NCBI RefSeq assembly: GCF_029946515.1
Contig: NZ_JARZHH010000026.1
Location: 62,001 to 126,000, forward strand
DNA: 64,000 bases
Source: Polyangium sp. 6x1
Lineage (GTDB): Bacteria > Myxococcota_A > Polyangia > Polyangiales > Polyangiaceae
Reading direction: 5' to 3'
The notes under the pieces are model-generated. The model was not told the DNA's origin. It saw nothing but the letters and a program-made list of their open reading frames with translations, and ran no database searches. This document shows positions 53,457-62,090 of this stretch, piece by piece. Within the stretch, counting starts at the first letter, position 1; each line of letters begins with the position of its first letter. The position numbers and the translations under genes were made by a program.

Positions 53457-54503
53457 ATGACCGTCTCGTTCGATCCCAACGCGCCCGCGGCCGAGGACTC
53501 CGGCATTTATGGATTGCCTTTCACGGAGGACGACGCGGCCGTCGTGCTCGTGCCCGTCCCCTGGGAAGTGACGACCTCGTACGGCGGCGGTACGTCGGGC
53601 GGCCCCGCAGCAATCCTCGCGGCGAGCCGGCAGGTGGACCTCTACGACCTCGACGTGGAAAAACCGTACGCCCCCGGCATTTTCATGCAGGACGAGGCCG
53701 AAGAGATCGCCCGCTGGAACGAGGAAGGGCGGGCACTCGCGCAGAAGATCATCGAAGTGGGCGGGGTCGTCGAGACAGACGAGCTCCGCGCAGCCCTCGC
53801 GCGGGTGAACGAGCTCGGCGCAAAGCTCAACGCGCGCGTCGAGGCCGAGACGGAGCGGCTCGTCGCAAAGGGAAAGATCGTGGGAATCGTGGGCGGCGAC
53901 CACGCAGTGCCGCTCGGCGCGATCGAAGCGCTCGCGCGTCGGCATCCGGGGCTCGGCATCCTGCATTTCGATGCGCATTCGGACACGCGCCGCGCATACG
54001 AGGGTTTTACCTTCTCGCACGCATCGATCATGTACAACGTGCTGTCGCGCGCAGCGGGCGTCGGAAAACTCGTGCAGGTCGGGATCCGCGACGTGTGCGA
54101 GGAGGAAATGGACTACGTCGCCTCGCAAGGCGAGCGCGCCCGGGTGTTCTTCGATCGCGACCTCGCGCGCCGCAAGATCGGAGGCGAGACGTTCGCCACA
54201 ATCACGCGAGAGATCGTGGACGCGCTGCCCCGCGAGGTGTGGGTCTCGTTCGACGTCGACGGGCTCGATCCGCGTTATTGCCCGCACACGGGCACGCCGG
54301 TGCCCGGCGGGCTCGATTTCCACGAGGCGGTCTACGTGATCGGCGAGGTGGCGCGGTCCGGACGCACAATCGTGGGATTCGACCTCAACGAGGTCGCCCC
54401 GGGGCCCGACGGCGACGAGTGGGACGCAAACGTGGGGGCGCGGCTGCTCTACAAGCTGATCGGATTGACGCTCGCGAGTCAGGGCAAGGCGAAGCTGCGC
54501 TGA
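53457..54503 (+). CDS. Ureohydrolase (arginase/agmatinase family)
   Basis: A 348-residue enzyme with the dinuclear Mn ligands: GGDHAVPLG (His), FDAHSDTRRA (Asp-His-Asp) and SFDVDGLDPRYCP (Asp-Asp), with the catalytic His region SHASIMYN and DLNEVAPG. Agmatinase-type enzymes cleave guanidino groups to release urea. The longer N-terminal part (GGGTSGGPAAILAASRQVDLYD) is common in family members of unknown substrate. Start at ATG 53457. Palindromes follow at 54589-54694. Confidence 0.92.
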   Translation: MTVSFDPNAPAAEDSGIYGLPFTEDDAAVVLVPVPWEVTTSYGGGTSGGPAAILAASRQVDLYDLDVEKPYAPGIFMQDEAEEIARWNEEGRALAQKIIEVGGVVETDELRAALARVNELGAKLNARVEAETERLVAKGKIVGIVGGDHAVPLGAIEALARRHPGLGILHFDAHSDTRRAYEGFTFSHASIMYNVLSRAAGVGKLVQVGIRDVCEEEMDYVASQGERARVFFDRDLARRKIGGETFATITREIVDALPREVWVSFDVDGLDPRYCPHTGTPVPGGLDFHEAVYVIGEVARSGRTIVGFDLNEVAPGPDGDEWDANVGARLLYKLIGLTLASQGKAKLR

Positions 54504-54714
54504 CAGGCCGGTGGAACTGCCTTGCCGGTGAAACCGCCAGCGCTGCCGTTTTGATTGGCAGGATCGCTCGCGGTCTTGACCCGGCTGTTCGATGAACTGC
54601 GCATTGCGCAGTTCATCGACCCTCAGTCCAGCGCGGGCGCTGGTCCAGGTCCAGGAGCGGACAGCTCCTGGTGGGGCCTGGGGCAAAGCCCCAGCGCTAC
54701 GCTGTGAAATACCC
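54504..54714. other. Intergenic region with palindromes
   Basis: Between the ureohydrolase stop and the stop of the convergent lipoprotein gene. A CTGCC (54543-54547) and GGCAG (54557-54561) hairpin with an AT-rich loop could terminate the ureohydrolase; the rest is the palindrome cluster described separately. Confidence 0.55.
54589..54694. repeat. Cluster of four perfect palindromes
   Basis: Four inverted repeats in a row. TCGATGAACTGCGCA (54589-54603) and TGCGCAGTTCATCGA (54605-54619) are a perfect 15-bp arm pair around one base. CCAGCGC (54628-54634) and GCGCTGG (54637-54643) flank GG. CCAGGAGC (54651-54658) and GCTCCTGG (54664-54671) flank five bases. CTGGGGC (54678-54684) and GCCCCAG (54688-54694) flank AAA. 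The pattern resembles a dispersed REP/BIME-like or MITE-like element more than one terminator. I saw no second copy in the window. Confidence 0.8.
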
Positions 54715-55461
54715 TCAGGGAACCTTGGAGGGCTTGGGCACGGTCGTCCCGGACCGCACGGCGTCCACGACGAGGTCGTTCAGCGCCTTATCGGCCTTCT
54801 CGCATTTTGCGGAGACTGCGCCCATCGTCGCGCCCTTGCATTCCTTTTTGCGCTCGATGGCGACCTTGCCGAGGGCTTCGTGTTGCTTGAGCGCCTCTTG
54901 GGTCGCGTCTTCGAGGATGCGCCACGGGATGATGGCGTGCTTGGGCTTCGGCGGGGCCTGGAAGCGGACCTCTTCGGTCGACAGGGTCGCGCAGGTGCCG
55001 TCCCAGCGGAGCACGTCCACGCTGCCGGTCGCGCCGCTCACCTGCATGCCGCCCGTGTCTGCCTTCATCTGGCTGAGCACGAGCAGCTCTTCGTCGAACG
55101 TGAGCTTCTCTTCTGCGCTCGGGCCGCCGAGCCCGTTGAACGGCGCGACCTCCTTCACGGAGACGTACGCGCGGCGCCACGGCGAGCTCTTCTGGAAGAG
55201 ATACAGCGCGAGCTCCGGATAGACGCCGTTGCAGAGGCGCTTGACGAAGCCCTTTGGCATGACGCATGCGGCCTTGTCGTCGCCCACGCAGGCCTCGGGG
55301 ATCGATTTGCTGTCTTCCTCGGCCTTGGGCGCATCGGCCGTCTCGGTCTTGGTCTCCGCGGCGGCTTCCGCCTGCGTGTCGGGCTTCGGCTCCTCGGCCT
55401 TCGGGGCGCTCGATCCACAACCGGCGAGGACGAGCAGGATCAGGGCCATCGAATGTCGCAT
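54715..55461 (-). CDS. Lipoprotein of unknown function
   Basis: A 248-residue protein with a lipoprotein signal (LILLVLAGCG) and a Glu/Ala/Pro-rich linker (about residues 18-55), then a domain with conserved-looking Trp and Cys (SPWRRAYVSVKEV, LRWDGTCATLS, WRILEDATQEAL). It may be a peptidoglycan- or envelope-associated lipoprotein of myxobacteria. A Met at 55449 could be the real start. Confidence 0.7.
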   Translation of the reverse strand: MRHSMALILLVLAGCGSSAPKAEEPKPDTQAEAAAETKTETADAPKAEEDSKSIPEACVGDDKAACVMPKGFVKRLCNGVYPELALYLFQKSSPWRRAYVSVKEVAPFNGLGGPSAEEKLTFDEELLVLSQMKADTGGMQVSGATGSVDVLRWDGTCATLSTEEVRFQAPPKPKHAIIPWRILEDATQEALKQHEALGKVAIERKKECKGATMGAVSAKCEKADKALNDLVVDAVRSGTTVPKPSKVP

Positions 55462-55516
55462 GGCCGAACCCTACCAAAGACACGTGGCTGCCGGGAAGCC
55501 CGATGAGCGGGCGCGC

Positions 55517-56701
55517 TCAGCCGAGGGGCGCGCCGAGGGAGCGCGCGAGGATTCCTTCGAGCTCGGCGTCCGTCAGCTCGATCGGATTCGAACGCATGCT
55601 GCCCGCGCGCGAGCCTGCGATGATCGAGGCGAGGTCCGTCTCGGAGACCCCATACGATCGGAGCGACGGGACGTCGAGTTTGTCGCGTAAACCTTGAAAG
55701 GCGTCGGCGGCGCGCTCGGGGCTGCGATCGGGCGCGTCTGGGGGTAAAAGGAGGTCGGCGACCTCGTGTGCGCGGGCGAGGGCCGGGTGCCCGGGCGCGC
55801 GGGCGCGCAAGGCGGCGACGTTCGTGGCGAAGGTGGCGGGCAAGAGGCAACCGCAGCCGGCGCCGTGCGGGACGCCGCAAAGGCCGCCGAGTGGCGCGAC
55901 GAGGCCGTGCACGGCGCCGAGGCCTGCATTGGCGAGCGCAATGCCGCCCCAGAGCGCCGCGAGTGCCATGGCCTCGTGCGACTCGTCCGTGGCGCGATCT
56001 TCGGCGAGCGCGACGAGCGCGCGATAGGCGAGCGTGATGCCGGGGACGACGAGGACGTCGGTCATCGGCTGCGCGCCCTTCGAGAGGTACGCTTCGACGA
56101 GGTGCGTGAGCGCGTCGAGGCCGGAGGAGGCTGCGACGCTCTTCGGCGCGGTGGCGATGAGGGAAGGGTCGACGAGGGCGACCCGCGGGACCATGAGATC
56201 GCTGCGGATGCTGCGCTTGACGCGGAGATCGGGGACGCGGAGGACGCTGTTTTTCGTGACCTCCGAGCCGCTGCCCGCGGTCGTGGGGACGGCGACGAGC
56301 GGCAAGGGCGCGTTTTCGATCGTGCGGCCGGCTCCCACGGCTTCGACGTAATCGATCGCCGAGCCCTCGTTCGTCGCGAGCGCGGCTGCCGCCTTTGCAG
56401 CGTCGATGACGCTGCCGCCGCCGATCGCGAGCACGACGTCGTGCCGACCTTCGCGGGCGATGCGCGCGCCTTCGTCCGCGATCGCGAGGTCGGGCTCGCC
56501 GTCGACGCAAAACCGCGCCATCGATACGCCGCGCGCGCGGAGCCCCTCCTCGATCGCGGCGAGCTTGCCGGAGCGCTCGAGCGAGTGTTTGCCCGAGACG
56601 AGCAGGCAACGTGTACCGAGGCGGGCGACGGCCGCCGGCGCTTCGCCGAGCGTGCCTGCGCCGAAGTGGATCTCGGGCGCCGTGCGGAACGAGAATTTCA
56701 C
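55517..56701 (-). CDS. Iron-containing alcohol dehydrogenase
   Basis: A 394-residue family III alcohol dehydrogenase: VLAIGGGSVIDAAK (NAD binding), AVPTTAGSGSEVT, and metal ligands Asp and His in GLDALTHLVEAYLS, plus His in GAVHGLVAPLGG and GVPHGAGCG. These enzymes reduce or oxidise primary alcohols or aldehydes with iron. GTG start at 56701. It follows the ABM-like gene by 18 bp. Confidence 0.93.
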   Translation of the reverse strand: MKFSFRTAPEIHFGAGTLGEAPAAVARLGTRCLLVSGKHSLERSGKLAAIEEGLRARGVSMARFCVDGEPDLAIADEGARIAREGRHDVVLAIGGGSVIDAAKAAAALATNEGSAIDYVEAVGAGRTIENAPLPLVAVPTTAGSGSEVTKNSVLRVPDLRVKRSIRSDLMVPRVALVDPSLIATAPKSVAASSGLDALTHLVEAYLSKGAQPMTDVLVVPGITLAYRALVALAEDRATDESHEAMALAALWGGIALANAGLGAVHGLVAPLGGLCGVPHGAGCGCLLPATFATNVAALRARAPGHPALARAHEVADLLLPPDAPDRSPERAADAFQGLRDKLDVPSLRSYGVSETDLASIIAGSRAGSMRSNPIELTDAELEGILARSLGAPLG

Positions 56702-56719
56702 GGGATCACGCGGCGCTTC

Positions 56720-57022
56720 TCAGGCCCAGGGCTCGGGGAACAAGGACGTGTATTTCTCACCCACGCGAGGGGCGGCCATCATCGGCGCGACGCGCTCTTT
56801 CCAGCGGAGGTAATGCGCCGTCTGCTGGTGCGCCTTGAAATCGGCCTCGGTCGGGTAGACCTCGTACAGGAAAAACCGCGTGGGGTCGTCCGTCGCGCGG
56901 AGGACGTCGAAGCGGACGTTGCCAGGTTCGCCGCGGGTGCCGCGCGCGTTGTCGAGCGTCGCCTCGAGGAACGCGTCGACCTGATCGGCGAGCACGGAGA
57001 CCTTGACGCAGACGACGTACAC
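56720..57022 (-). CDS. Antibiotic-biosynthesis-monooxygenase (ABM)/LsrG-like small protein
   Basis: A 100-residue ferredoxin-like-fold protein (VCVKVSVLADQVDAFLEA, RFDVLRATDDPTRFFLYEVY, FKAHQQTAHYLRW). This is the ABM family, which includes LsrG. Members are cofactor-free monooxygenases, isomerases or decoys. GTG 57022 is preceded by AAGGAG about 8 bases upstream. The pair with an alcohol dehydrogenase suggests small-molecule or aldehyde metabolism. Confidence 0.88.
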   Translation of the reverse strand: MYVVCVKVSVLADQVDAFLEATLDNARGTRGEPGNVRFDVLRATDDPTRFFLYEVYPTEADFKAHQQTAHYLRWKERVAPMMAAPRVGEKYTSLFPEPWA

Positions 57023-57034
57023 GGGCGGGCTCCT

Positions 57035-57544
57035 TCAGCGTGGCGGTGCGACGAGCAGCGGCATGAGACCGTCGAGCTCCGCGGGCGAGAGCAAGGGGCG
57101 GAGGGCCTTGATGAGCTTCTCGGCGACGACGGGATCGTCGACGCTCGACGAATCGAAGCTGCGGAGGTTGACGCCCGTCACGAGGATCAGGCGCGAGATG
57201 AAGAACGATCCGTGCTTCTGATCGAGCAGGCGCACGGCCTGGTAGATGCCACCCTTCGTGCGACGAACGCCCGAGCTCGGTTGCCCTGACGCGGGGGTGC
57301 CCGACGAGGAAGGCCCGCTGGTCGGCACGGTGCCCGACGAAGGAGGGAGGCGGCTCGACGGGACGCTCGGCGGCGGGAGCCTCTCGCCCCGCACCGAGAT
57401 GGGCACGGTGTCGAAGCCCCGCGCGATCACACCGGAGAACGACGTGGACGTAGGCGGCTGGCTGTCCGGTCCGGTGCGCGGATCATCGACGCCCGGATCG
57501 CTCCGGCGAGGGCCACGATCCGGGGGTCTTTGTGGATTGCTCAC
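57035..57544 (-). CDS. Hypothetical protein with Pro/Ser-rich N-terminus
   Basis: About 169 residues. The N-terminal 95 residues are Pro/Ser/Gly-rich, and the C-terminal 70 form a helical domain (GGIYQAVRLLDQKHGSFFI, DPVVAEKLIKALRPL, LSPAELDGLMPLL). Not recognised. GTG 57544 is chosen; TTG at 57574 is possible. First gene of the operon with ABM and the alcohol dehydrogenase, 12 bp before the ABM gene. Confidence 0.6.
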   Translation of the reverse strand: MSNPQRPPDRGPRRSDPGVDDPRTGPDSQPPTSTSFSGVIARGFDTVPISVRGERLPPPSVPSSRLPPSSGTVPTSGPSSSGTPASGQPSSGVRRTKGGIYQAVRLLDQKHGSFFISRLILVTGVNLRSFDSSSVDDPVVAEKLIKALRPLLSPAELDGLMPLLVAPPR

Positions 57545-57881
57545 GGCTGCAATTTTCGGACAATCCGCGAGCAAAGTCCATGAGGAAGCGAAGGGGCGTG
57601 TGTGTGAGGGGGGGCACGCATCATGTCTGATGACGTCCGGGCCGCAGACGGCAGGGTGGGGGCGGGGACAAACAGGGGGGAGGACAAACCCTCTTCGGCG
57701 GATGTTCCAGACGGGCCGGAACGTCGCTCGATGTCAACTGAAATGGCAATGTCCGTGCGAACGAGCGTGGGGAAATCGAGCCTCGCCGGAACCCGTCGAA
57801 TGCCAGCAGCTTTCGAAGGCGCGAGGAGGTGCGCTTCGCCGCGTCTTGACTTGTCGTGCCAGTCGGCTGACATGGCCCTTC
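57545..57881. other. Divergent intergenic region
   Basis: About 337 bp between the minus-strand hypothetical gene and the plus-strand kinase. It contains GGGG-rich stretches near 57600-57680 and a TTGACT at 57846-57851 shortly before the kinase start; no well-spaced -10 follows. No gene or hairpin was recognised. Confidence 0.5.
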
Positions 57882-59351
57882 ATGAGCCAGATGCCCGTCA
57901 AGCCCGGCGATCTCCTGGCGCGGAAGTATCGCGTGGAGCGCGTGCTCGGCGCGGGCGCGATGGGCGTCGTCGTGGCCGCGAGGCACGTGGAGCTCGGGCA
58001 GCTCGTCGCGGTGAAGTCTCTCCTCACGGGCCGCGTCGTGATGGCCGAGCAACGCGAGCGTTTCCTCCGCGAGGCGCGCGCCGCCGTGCTCCTGAAGAGC
58101 CACCACGTCGCGCGCGTGCTCGACGTCGGAGCCGACGACGACGACGCGCCGTACATCGTGATGGAGTACCTCGACGGGCAGGACCTCGCAGCGACGCTGA
58201 AGGCGCGCAGGCAACTGCCGTTCGAGGAGGCGGTCGAGTTCGTCCTGCAGGCGTGCGAGGCCGTCGGCGAGGCGCACGCGGCGGGGATCGTGCACCGGGA
58301 TCTCAAGCCGGCGAACCTGTTCCTGACGCAAGACGTGAGCGGCGCGCCGTGCGTGAAGGTGCTGGACTTCGGAATCTCGAAGCTCGCCTCCTCCGACGTG
58401 GCGCTGACGCACGAGTCGCAGATGCTCGGGTCGCCGCTCTACATGTCGCCGGAGCAGATGAACACGCCGAAGAGCGTGGACGCGCGGAGCGACGTGTGGG
58501 CGCTCGGGATCATCCTGTACCAGCTTGTCGCGGGGAGGACGCCGTTCCACGGAGAGACGATCCAGGCGGTGTGCGGGCTCGTTCTCGCGGGGCAACCGAC
58601 GCCGCTGCGCCAGTATCGGCCCGACGCGCCGCCGGGGTTCGAGGCCGTGATCCTGCGGTGCCTCGCGCGAAACCGGGAGGAGCGGTTTCGCGATGTGGCG
58701 GAGCTGGCTGCGGCGCTCGCGCCGTACGCCCCGGCGCATGCGCGGGTGTACGTGGAGCGAGTCGCGCGCGTGGTTCGAGGGAAAAACGTGCGGATGGGAT
58801 CGATGCCCGAGGCCCCTCCCACGTTCACGGAGCAAACCGCGGCGCGAGCGATCACGTCGGTGACGTCGGGCCCGGCAGCGACGGAGAAGCTCGCGGTGGT
58901 GGTCGGGCCGGGCGCGGGCTCGTCCGCGTCCTCGCGCACGAGAGGCGCGCACCCGATGCGCATCGCGGCGCTCGGTGTGGCCCTGGCGATCGTAGGGGGC
59001 GCGGTGGGGGTCGCTGTGGTGTCGTTTTCGGGCGCAGGCGCAGGCGAGAAGAGCGGGGCGGCAGGGCAGGAGTCTGTCTCTGCGCGAAGTGAGCCGTCGA
59101 CGAAGGCGGCGGCGCCGTCGAGTGAGGCAAGCGCGGCGGTTCCGATCGTCGCGCCGATGGGGAATGCGGCGCCCGTGGAAGCGAGCTCGCGCGCGGCAGC
59201 GACGACGAGCGTGGCTCCGTCGTCGTCGACGCTTGCGCCTTCGGTGCCGGCATCGTCGGTGGTCAAACCATCTTCGACGAGCAAGGCAACGGGGACGAGC
59301 ACGGGAAGCCCTCGGCCCACGAAGAAGAACGACGATCTCTACGCCCCTTGA
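57882..59351 (+). CDS. Ser/Thr protein kinase with one transmembrane helix
   Basis: A 489-residue kinase. Glycine loop LGAGAMGVVVAA, Lys in VAVKSLL, HRDLKPANLF, DFGISKLAS, LYMSPEQMN and the DVWALGIILYQLVAGRTPF region are complete. A single transmembrane helix (IAALGVALAIVGGAVGVAVV) follows near residue 370-390, then an outer Ala/Ser/Pro-rich tail with no domain. Myxobacterial membrane kinase of the PknB type. ATG at 57882 or 57891. Confidence 0.94.
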   Translation: MSQMPVKPGDLLARKYRVERVLGAGAMGVVVAARHVELGQLVAVKSLLTGRVVMAEQRERFLREARAAVLLKSHHVARVLDVGADDDDAPYIVMEYLDGQDLAATLKARRQLPFEEAVEFVLQACEAVGEAHAAGIVHRDLKPANLFLTQDVSGAPCVKVLDFGISKLASSDVALTHESQMLGSPLYMSPEQMNTPKSVDARSDVWALGIILYQLVAGRTPFHGETIQAVCGLVLAGQPTPLRQYRPDAPPGFEAVILRCLARNREERFRDVAELAAALAPYAPAHARVYVERVARVVRGKNVRMGSMPEAPPTFTEQTAARAITSVTSGPAATEKLAVVVGPGAGSSASSRTRGAHPMRIAALGVALAIVGGAVGVAVVSFSGAGAGEKSGAAGQESVSARSEPSTKAAAPSSEASAAVPIVAPMGNAAPVEASSRAAATTSVAPSSSTLAPSVPASSVVKPSSTSKATGTSTGSPRPTKKNDDLYAP

Positions 59352-59409
59352 CGGCGCATGCTGACGGGTGGGGCTCGCCTTGGTAAGGTGCTCCGCCGAG
59401 GTTCATTGC

Positions 59410-60417
59410 ATGGGCGTCAAGCTGTCTGCGCTCGGGGTCGGTGTTGCCATGGGCCTGTGCGGGGCGCACGCGAACGCAGGGCCCGCGGAGGATCGCGCCG
59501 CGGCAGATTCGTTGTTCCAGGAGGGGCGCGAGCTGCTCAAAGGGGGACGAGCCGCCGAGGCGTGCCCGAAGCTCGCGGCGAGCCAGAAGCTGGATCCGCG
59601 GCCGGGGAGGCTGCTCGCGCTCGGCGATTGCTACGAGACGAACGGCGAGACGGCGAGCGCATGGGCGACCTTCCGTGAGGCGGAGTCGACGGCGCGCGCG
59701 GCGAAGGACGAGCGCCGGATGGAGGAAGCGTCGCGGCGGGCACGAGAGCTCGAGCCGAAGCTAGCGAAACTGGTGGTGGAGGTGGCGCCGGAGGCGAGAG
59801 TCGCGGGGCTCGTGGTGAAACGGAACGGGAAGTCGGTGGAGGCAGAGGTATGGGGGGCAGCCGTGCCGGTGGACCCGGGGGAGCAGGCAATCGAGGCAAC
59901 GGCGCCGGGGAAGAAGGGGTGGGCGGAGAAGGTCGTGGTGGAGGGGAAGGCAGGCGTGACGACGGTGCGGGTGCCGGCGCTCGTGGACGAGGTGAACGTG
60001 GAGCGAGCGGCGCCGGCGAAGGAGGAGGGCGCGGGGAAGAGTTGGGCGATCCTTGCGGTGGGCGGCGGTCTTTCCTTGGCGGGGATCGGGACGGGGATTG
60101 GGCTTTGGGTGGCGGCGAGTGGCGCGAGCAGCGATGCAGAGGCGCTCGACAACGCCATGCCGGACATGGCATGCGACCCCGGGCACCCGGACCACGCCGC
60201 GAACAAGGCCAACTGCGCGACGTTGCTCAGCACCCTGCAACGCAAAGACACGTTCACGAACGTCGGCACGGGCGCCCTCGTCGTGGGCGGCGTTCTCGCG
60301 GTGGGCACGGTGGTCTACGCGCTCTTGCCCACGAAGAAGCAAGCCACGATCGGCTTCACTGTGGTGCCGACGGTGACGCCCACCTTCGCAGGCTTCGCGG
60401 CGACCGGCCAGTTCTGA
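59410..60417 (+). CDS. Secreted TPR-like protein with C-terminal membrane helices (module A, copy 1)
   Basis: A 335-residue protein. A signal peptide (SALGVGVAMGLCGAHANA) precedes TPR-like helices (DSLFQEGRELLKGG, GRLLALGDCYETNGETAS), then a PEGA-like beta domain (EAEVWGAAVPVDPGEQAIE) and C-terminal segments (AILAVGGGLSLAGIGTGIGL, and VGTGALVVGGVLAVGTVVYALLP read in two parts). Many such lipid-anchored or membrane proteins occur in myxobacteria. The partial gene at 63703-64000 is a clear paralogue of its end, in the opposite direction. Followed by the Gly-rich lipoprotein. Confidence 0.8.
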   Translation: MGVKLSALGVGVAMGLCGAHANAGPAEDRAAADSLFQEGRELLKGGRAAEACPKLAASQKLDPRPGRLLALGDCYETNGETASAWATFREAESTARAAKDERRMEEASRRARELEPKLAKLVVEVAPEARVAGLVVKRNGKSVEAEVWGAAVPVDPGEQAIEATAPGKKGWAEKVVVEGKAGVTTVRVPALVDEVNVERAAPAKEEGAGKSWAILAVGGGLSLAGIGTGIGLWVAASGASSDAEALDNAMPDMACDPGHPDHAANKANCATLLSTLQRKDTFTNVGTGALVVGGVLAVGTVVYALLPTKKQATIGFTVVPTVTPTFAGFAATGQF

Positions 60418-60490
60418 GCGACGCTCGCGGATTGCTCATCAGCAACCGCACCTCCACGTCTTGCTTTTATCACTTACGGAAAGGGGAGAC

Positions 60491-62032
60491 ATGCCCATGC
60501 GCACGCGTCACACCACCATCGCTTCCCTGGGTATCGTCATTGCAGCGGGCTTCTTGCAGATGGCGGGTTGCTCGGCCGATGCGGACGACTGCAGCCGGAG
60601 CAACATCTGCTCGGAGGAGGGCAAGCCGTTCGTTGTGGGGCCGCTGCCGGGGTGCACCGACTCGCCGAGCAGCAATCCGGATGTCATCAAGACCGAATGC
60701 GCTTTTTTTGTGGATGGCTTGAAGGGCGACGACAACGGCCCTGGCACGGAGGCCAAGGCCTACAAGACGCTCGCGGTCGCGATCGAGGCGGCGAGAAGAA
60801 GCAAGGCTCGGGTCTATGCGTGCGGTGATTACGCCGAGCGCGTCGAGGTGCCGGCCGGCGTCTCCATCTTCGGCGGGTTCGATTGTCAGGACGTCGAGTG
60901 GAGATACGACGCGAGCAGGAAGGCGAGAATCAACCCGTCGGCGCCTGCGTCCCCGGATGAAGTGCCAGCATCGCTGAAAATTGCCGGGGGTAACACCACC
61001 CAGCTCGAGGATCTCCGTATCGAGGCGGCGAATGCGACGTTACCAGGGGGTTCGGCGATCGCCGTGCTCGTCGACAGCGCGATCGTGAAGTTCGCGCGGA
61101 CCGAGCTCATCGCTGGCAGTGGCGCTGCGGGAGATCAGGGGGTGACGCCGACGGATGATATTGGGCCCGCCGACCCCGACGATGCAACGATCCGTGGCAA
61201 CAACGGCCAGAACGCCTGCATGGGAGGGGCCGGCGGAAATACGGGCGGCGCAGCGAAGGCCAATCCCCTCTGCGGCGAGTCCACCGGCGGGAAAGGTGGC
61301 AATGGCCAGGAGGCCTCGGGCGACGCGGGTGGAGACGGCATCCCCGCTCCGAATCCCAATCCGAGCAATAAGGGAATCGGTGGGCTCGGAGACATGGGCC
61401 AGGGCTGCGATCTCGGCGAGCCTGGCGCCAACGGCACGAGCGGTAACGACGGGGTCGGGGCCGTCGAGGAGGGCACCCTCGACGCGACCAAGGGATACAT
61501 CGGCGCGAGCGGCCAGCAAGGCAAGAAGGGTACGGTCGGGCAAGGCGGCGGCGGCGGTGGCGGCTCGAAAGGAAAGACGTCCTGTTTCGGGGCCAGCGGC
61601 GGCAGCGGGGGGGCCGGTGGCTGCGGTGGAAATGGCGGGCTCGGGGGGATGCCCGGTGGATCGAGCATCGCCATCGCGAGTATCGGAGCCACGCTGTCCT
61701 TCAACGCGGTCGACATCACCACGGGAGCCGGGGGCCGAGGCGGCGACGGCGGCTTTGGGCAGGCTGGCGGGGCTGGCGGGAATGGAGGGAACGGCGGGAA
61801 CGGCGCGAGTGGTCCTGCGACGCCCCTGGGTTGCAGGGGCGGGAAGGGTGGCAACGGTGGAATTGGCGGCAACGGCGGCGGCGGCCGTGGCGGTCACTCG
61901 ATCGGGATTGCTTACAAGGGTGGCAACGTCTCGGATGCCGGTGTCGTCATCATAACGGGCACCCCGGGCGCGGGCGGATTGGGCGGTGGCGCCACGGAGG
62001 GCGTCAATGCCACCATGCTTGCGTTCCCGTGA
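60491..62032 (+). CDS. Glycine-rich beta-helix-like lipoprotein (module B, copy 1)
   Basis: A 513-residue protein with a lipoprotein signal (AAGFLQMAGC). Its N-terminal 190 residues resemble DUF1565 (FFVDGLKGDDNGPGTEAKAY and SIFGGFDC), a start of parallel beta helices. The C-terminal 320 residues are Gly-rich (GGAGGNGGNG type), with repeat units that suit a PE-PGRS or collagen-like surface domain. ATG at 60491 has a GGGGAG ribosome-binding site at 60483-60488. It is a close relative of the gene at 62091-63635 in the opposite orientation. Confidence 0.85.
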   Translation: MPMRTRHTTIASLGIVIAAGFLQMAGCSADADDCSRSNICSEEGKPFVVGPLPGCTDSPSSNPDVIKTECAFFVDGLKGDDNGPGTEAKAYKTLAVAIEAARRSKARVYACGDYAERVEVPAGVSIFGGFDCQDVEWRYDASRKARINPSAPASPDEVPASLKIAGGNTTQLEDLRIEAANATLPGGSAIAVLVDSAIVKFARTELIAGSGAAGDQGVTPTDDIGPADPDDATIRGNNGQNACMGGAGGNTGGAAKANPLCGESTGGKGGNGQEASGDAGGDGIPAPNPNPSNKGIGGLGDMGQGCDLGEPGANGTSGNDGVGAVEEGTLDATKGYIGASGQQGKKGTVGQGGGGGGGSKGKTSCFGASGGSGGAGGCGGNGGLGGMPGGSSIAIASIGATLSFNAVDITTGAGGRGGDGGFGQAGGAGGNGGNGGNGASGPATPLGCRGGKGGNGGIGGNGGGGRGGHSIGIAYKGGNVSDAGVVIITGTPGAGGLGGGATEGVNATMLAFP

Positions 62033-62090
62033 GGGGAGCCACGGAGCGCGGTCAGAAGGTTAGGAGTCTCATCGGCGGCGCGAGCCTGCG

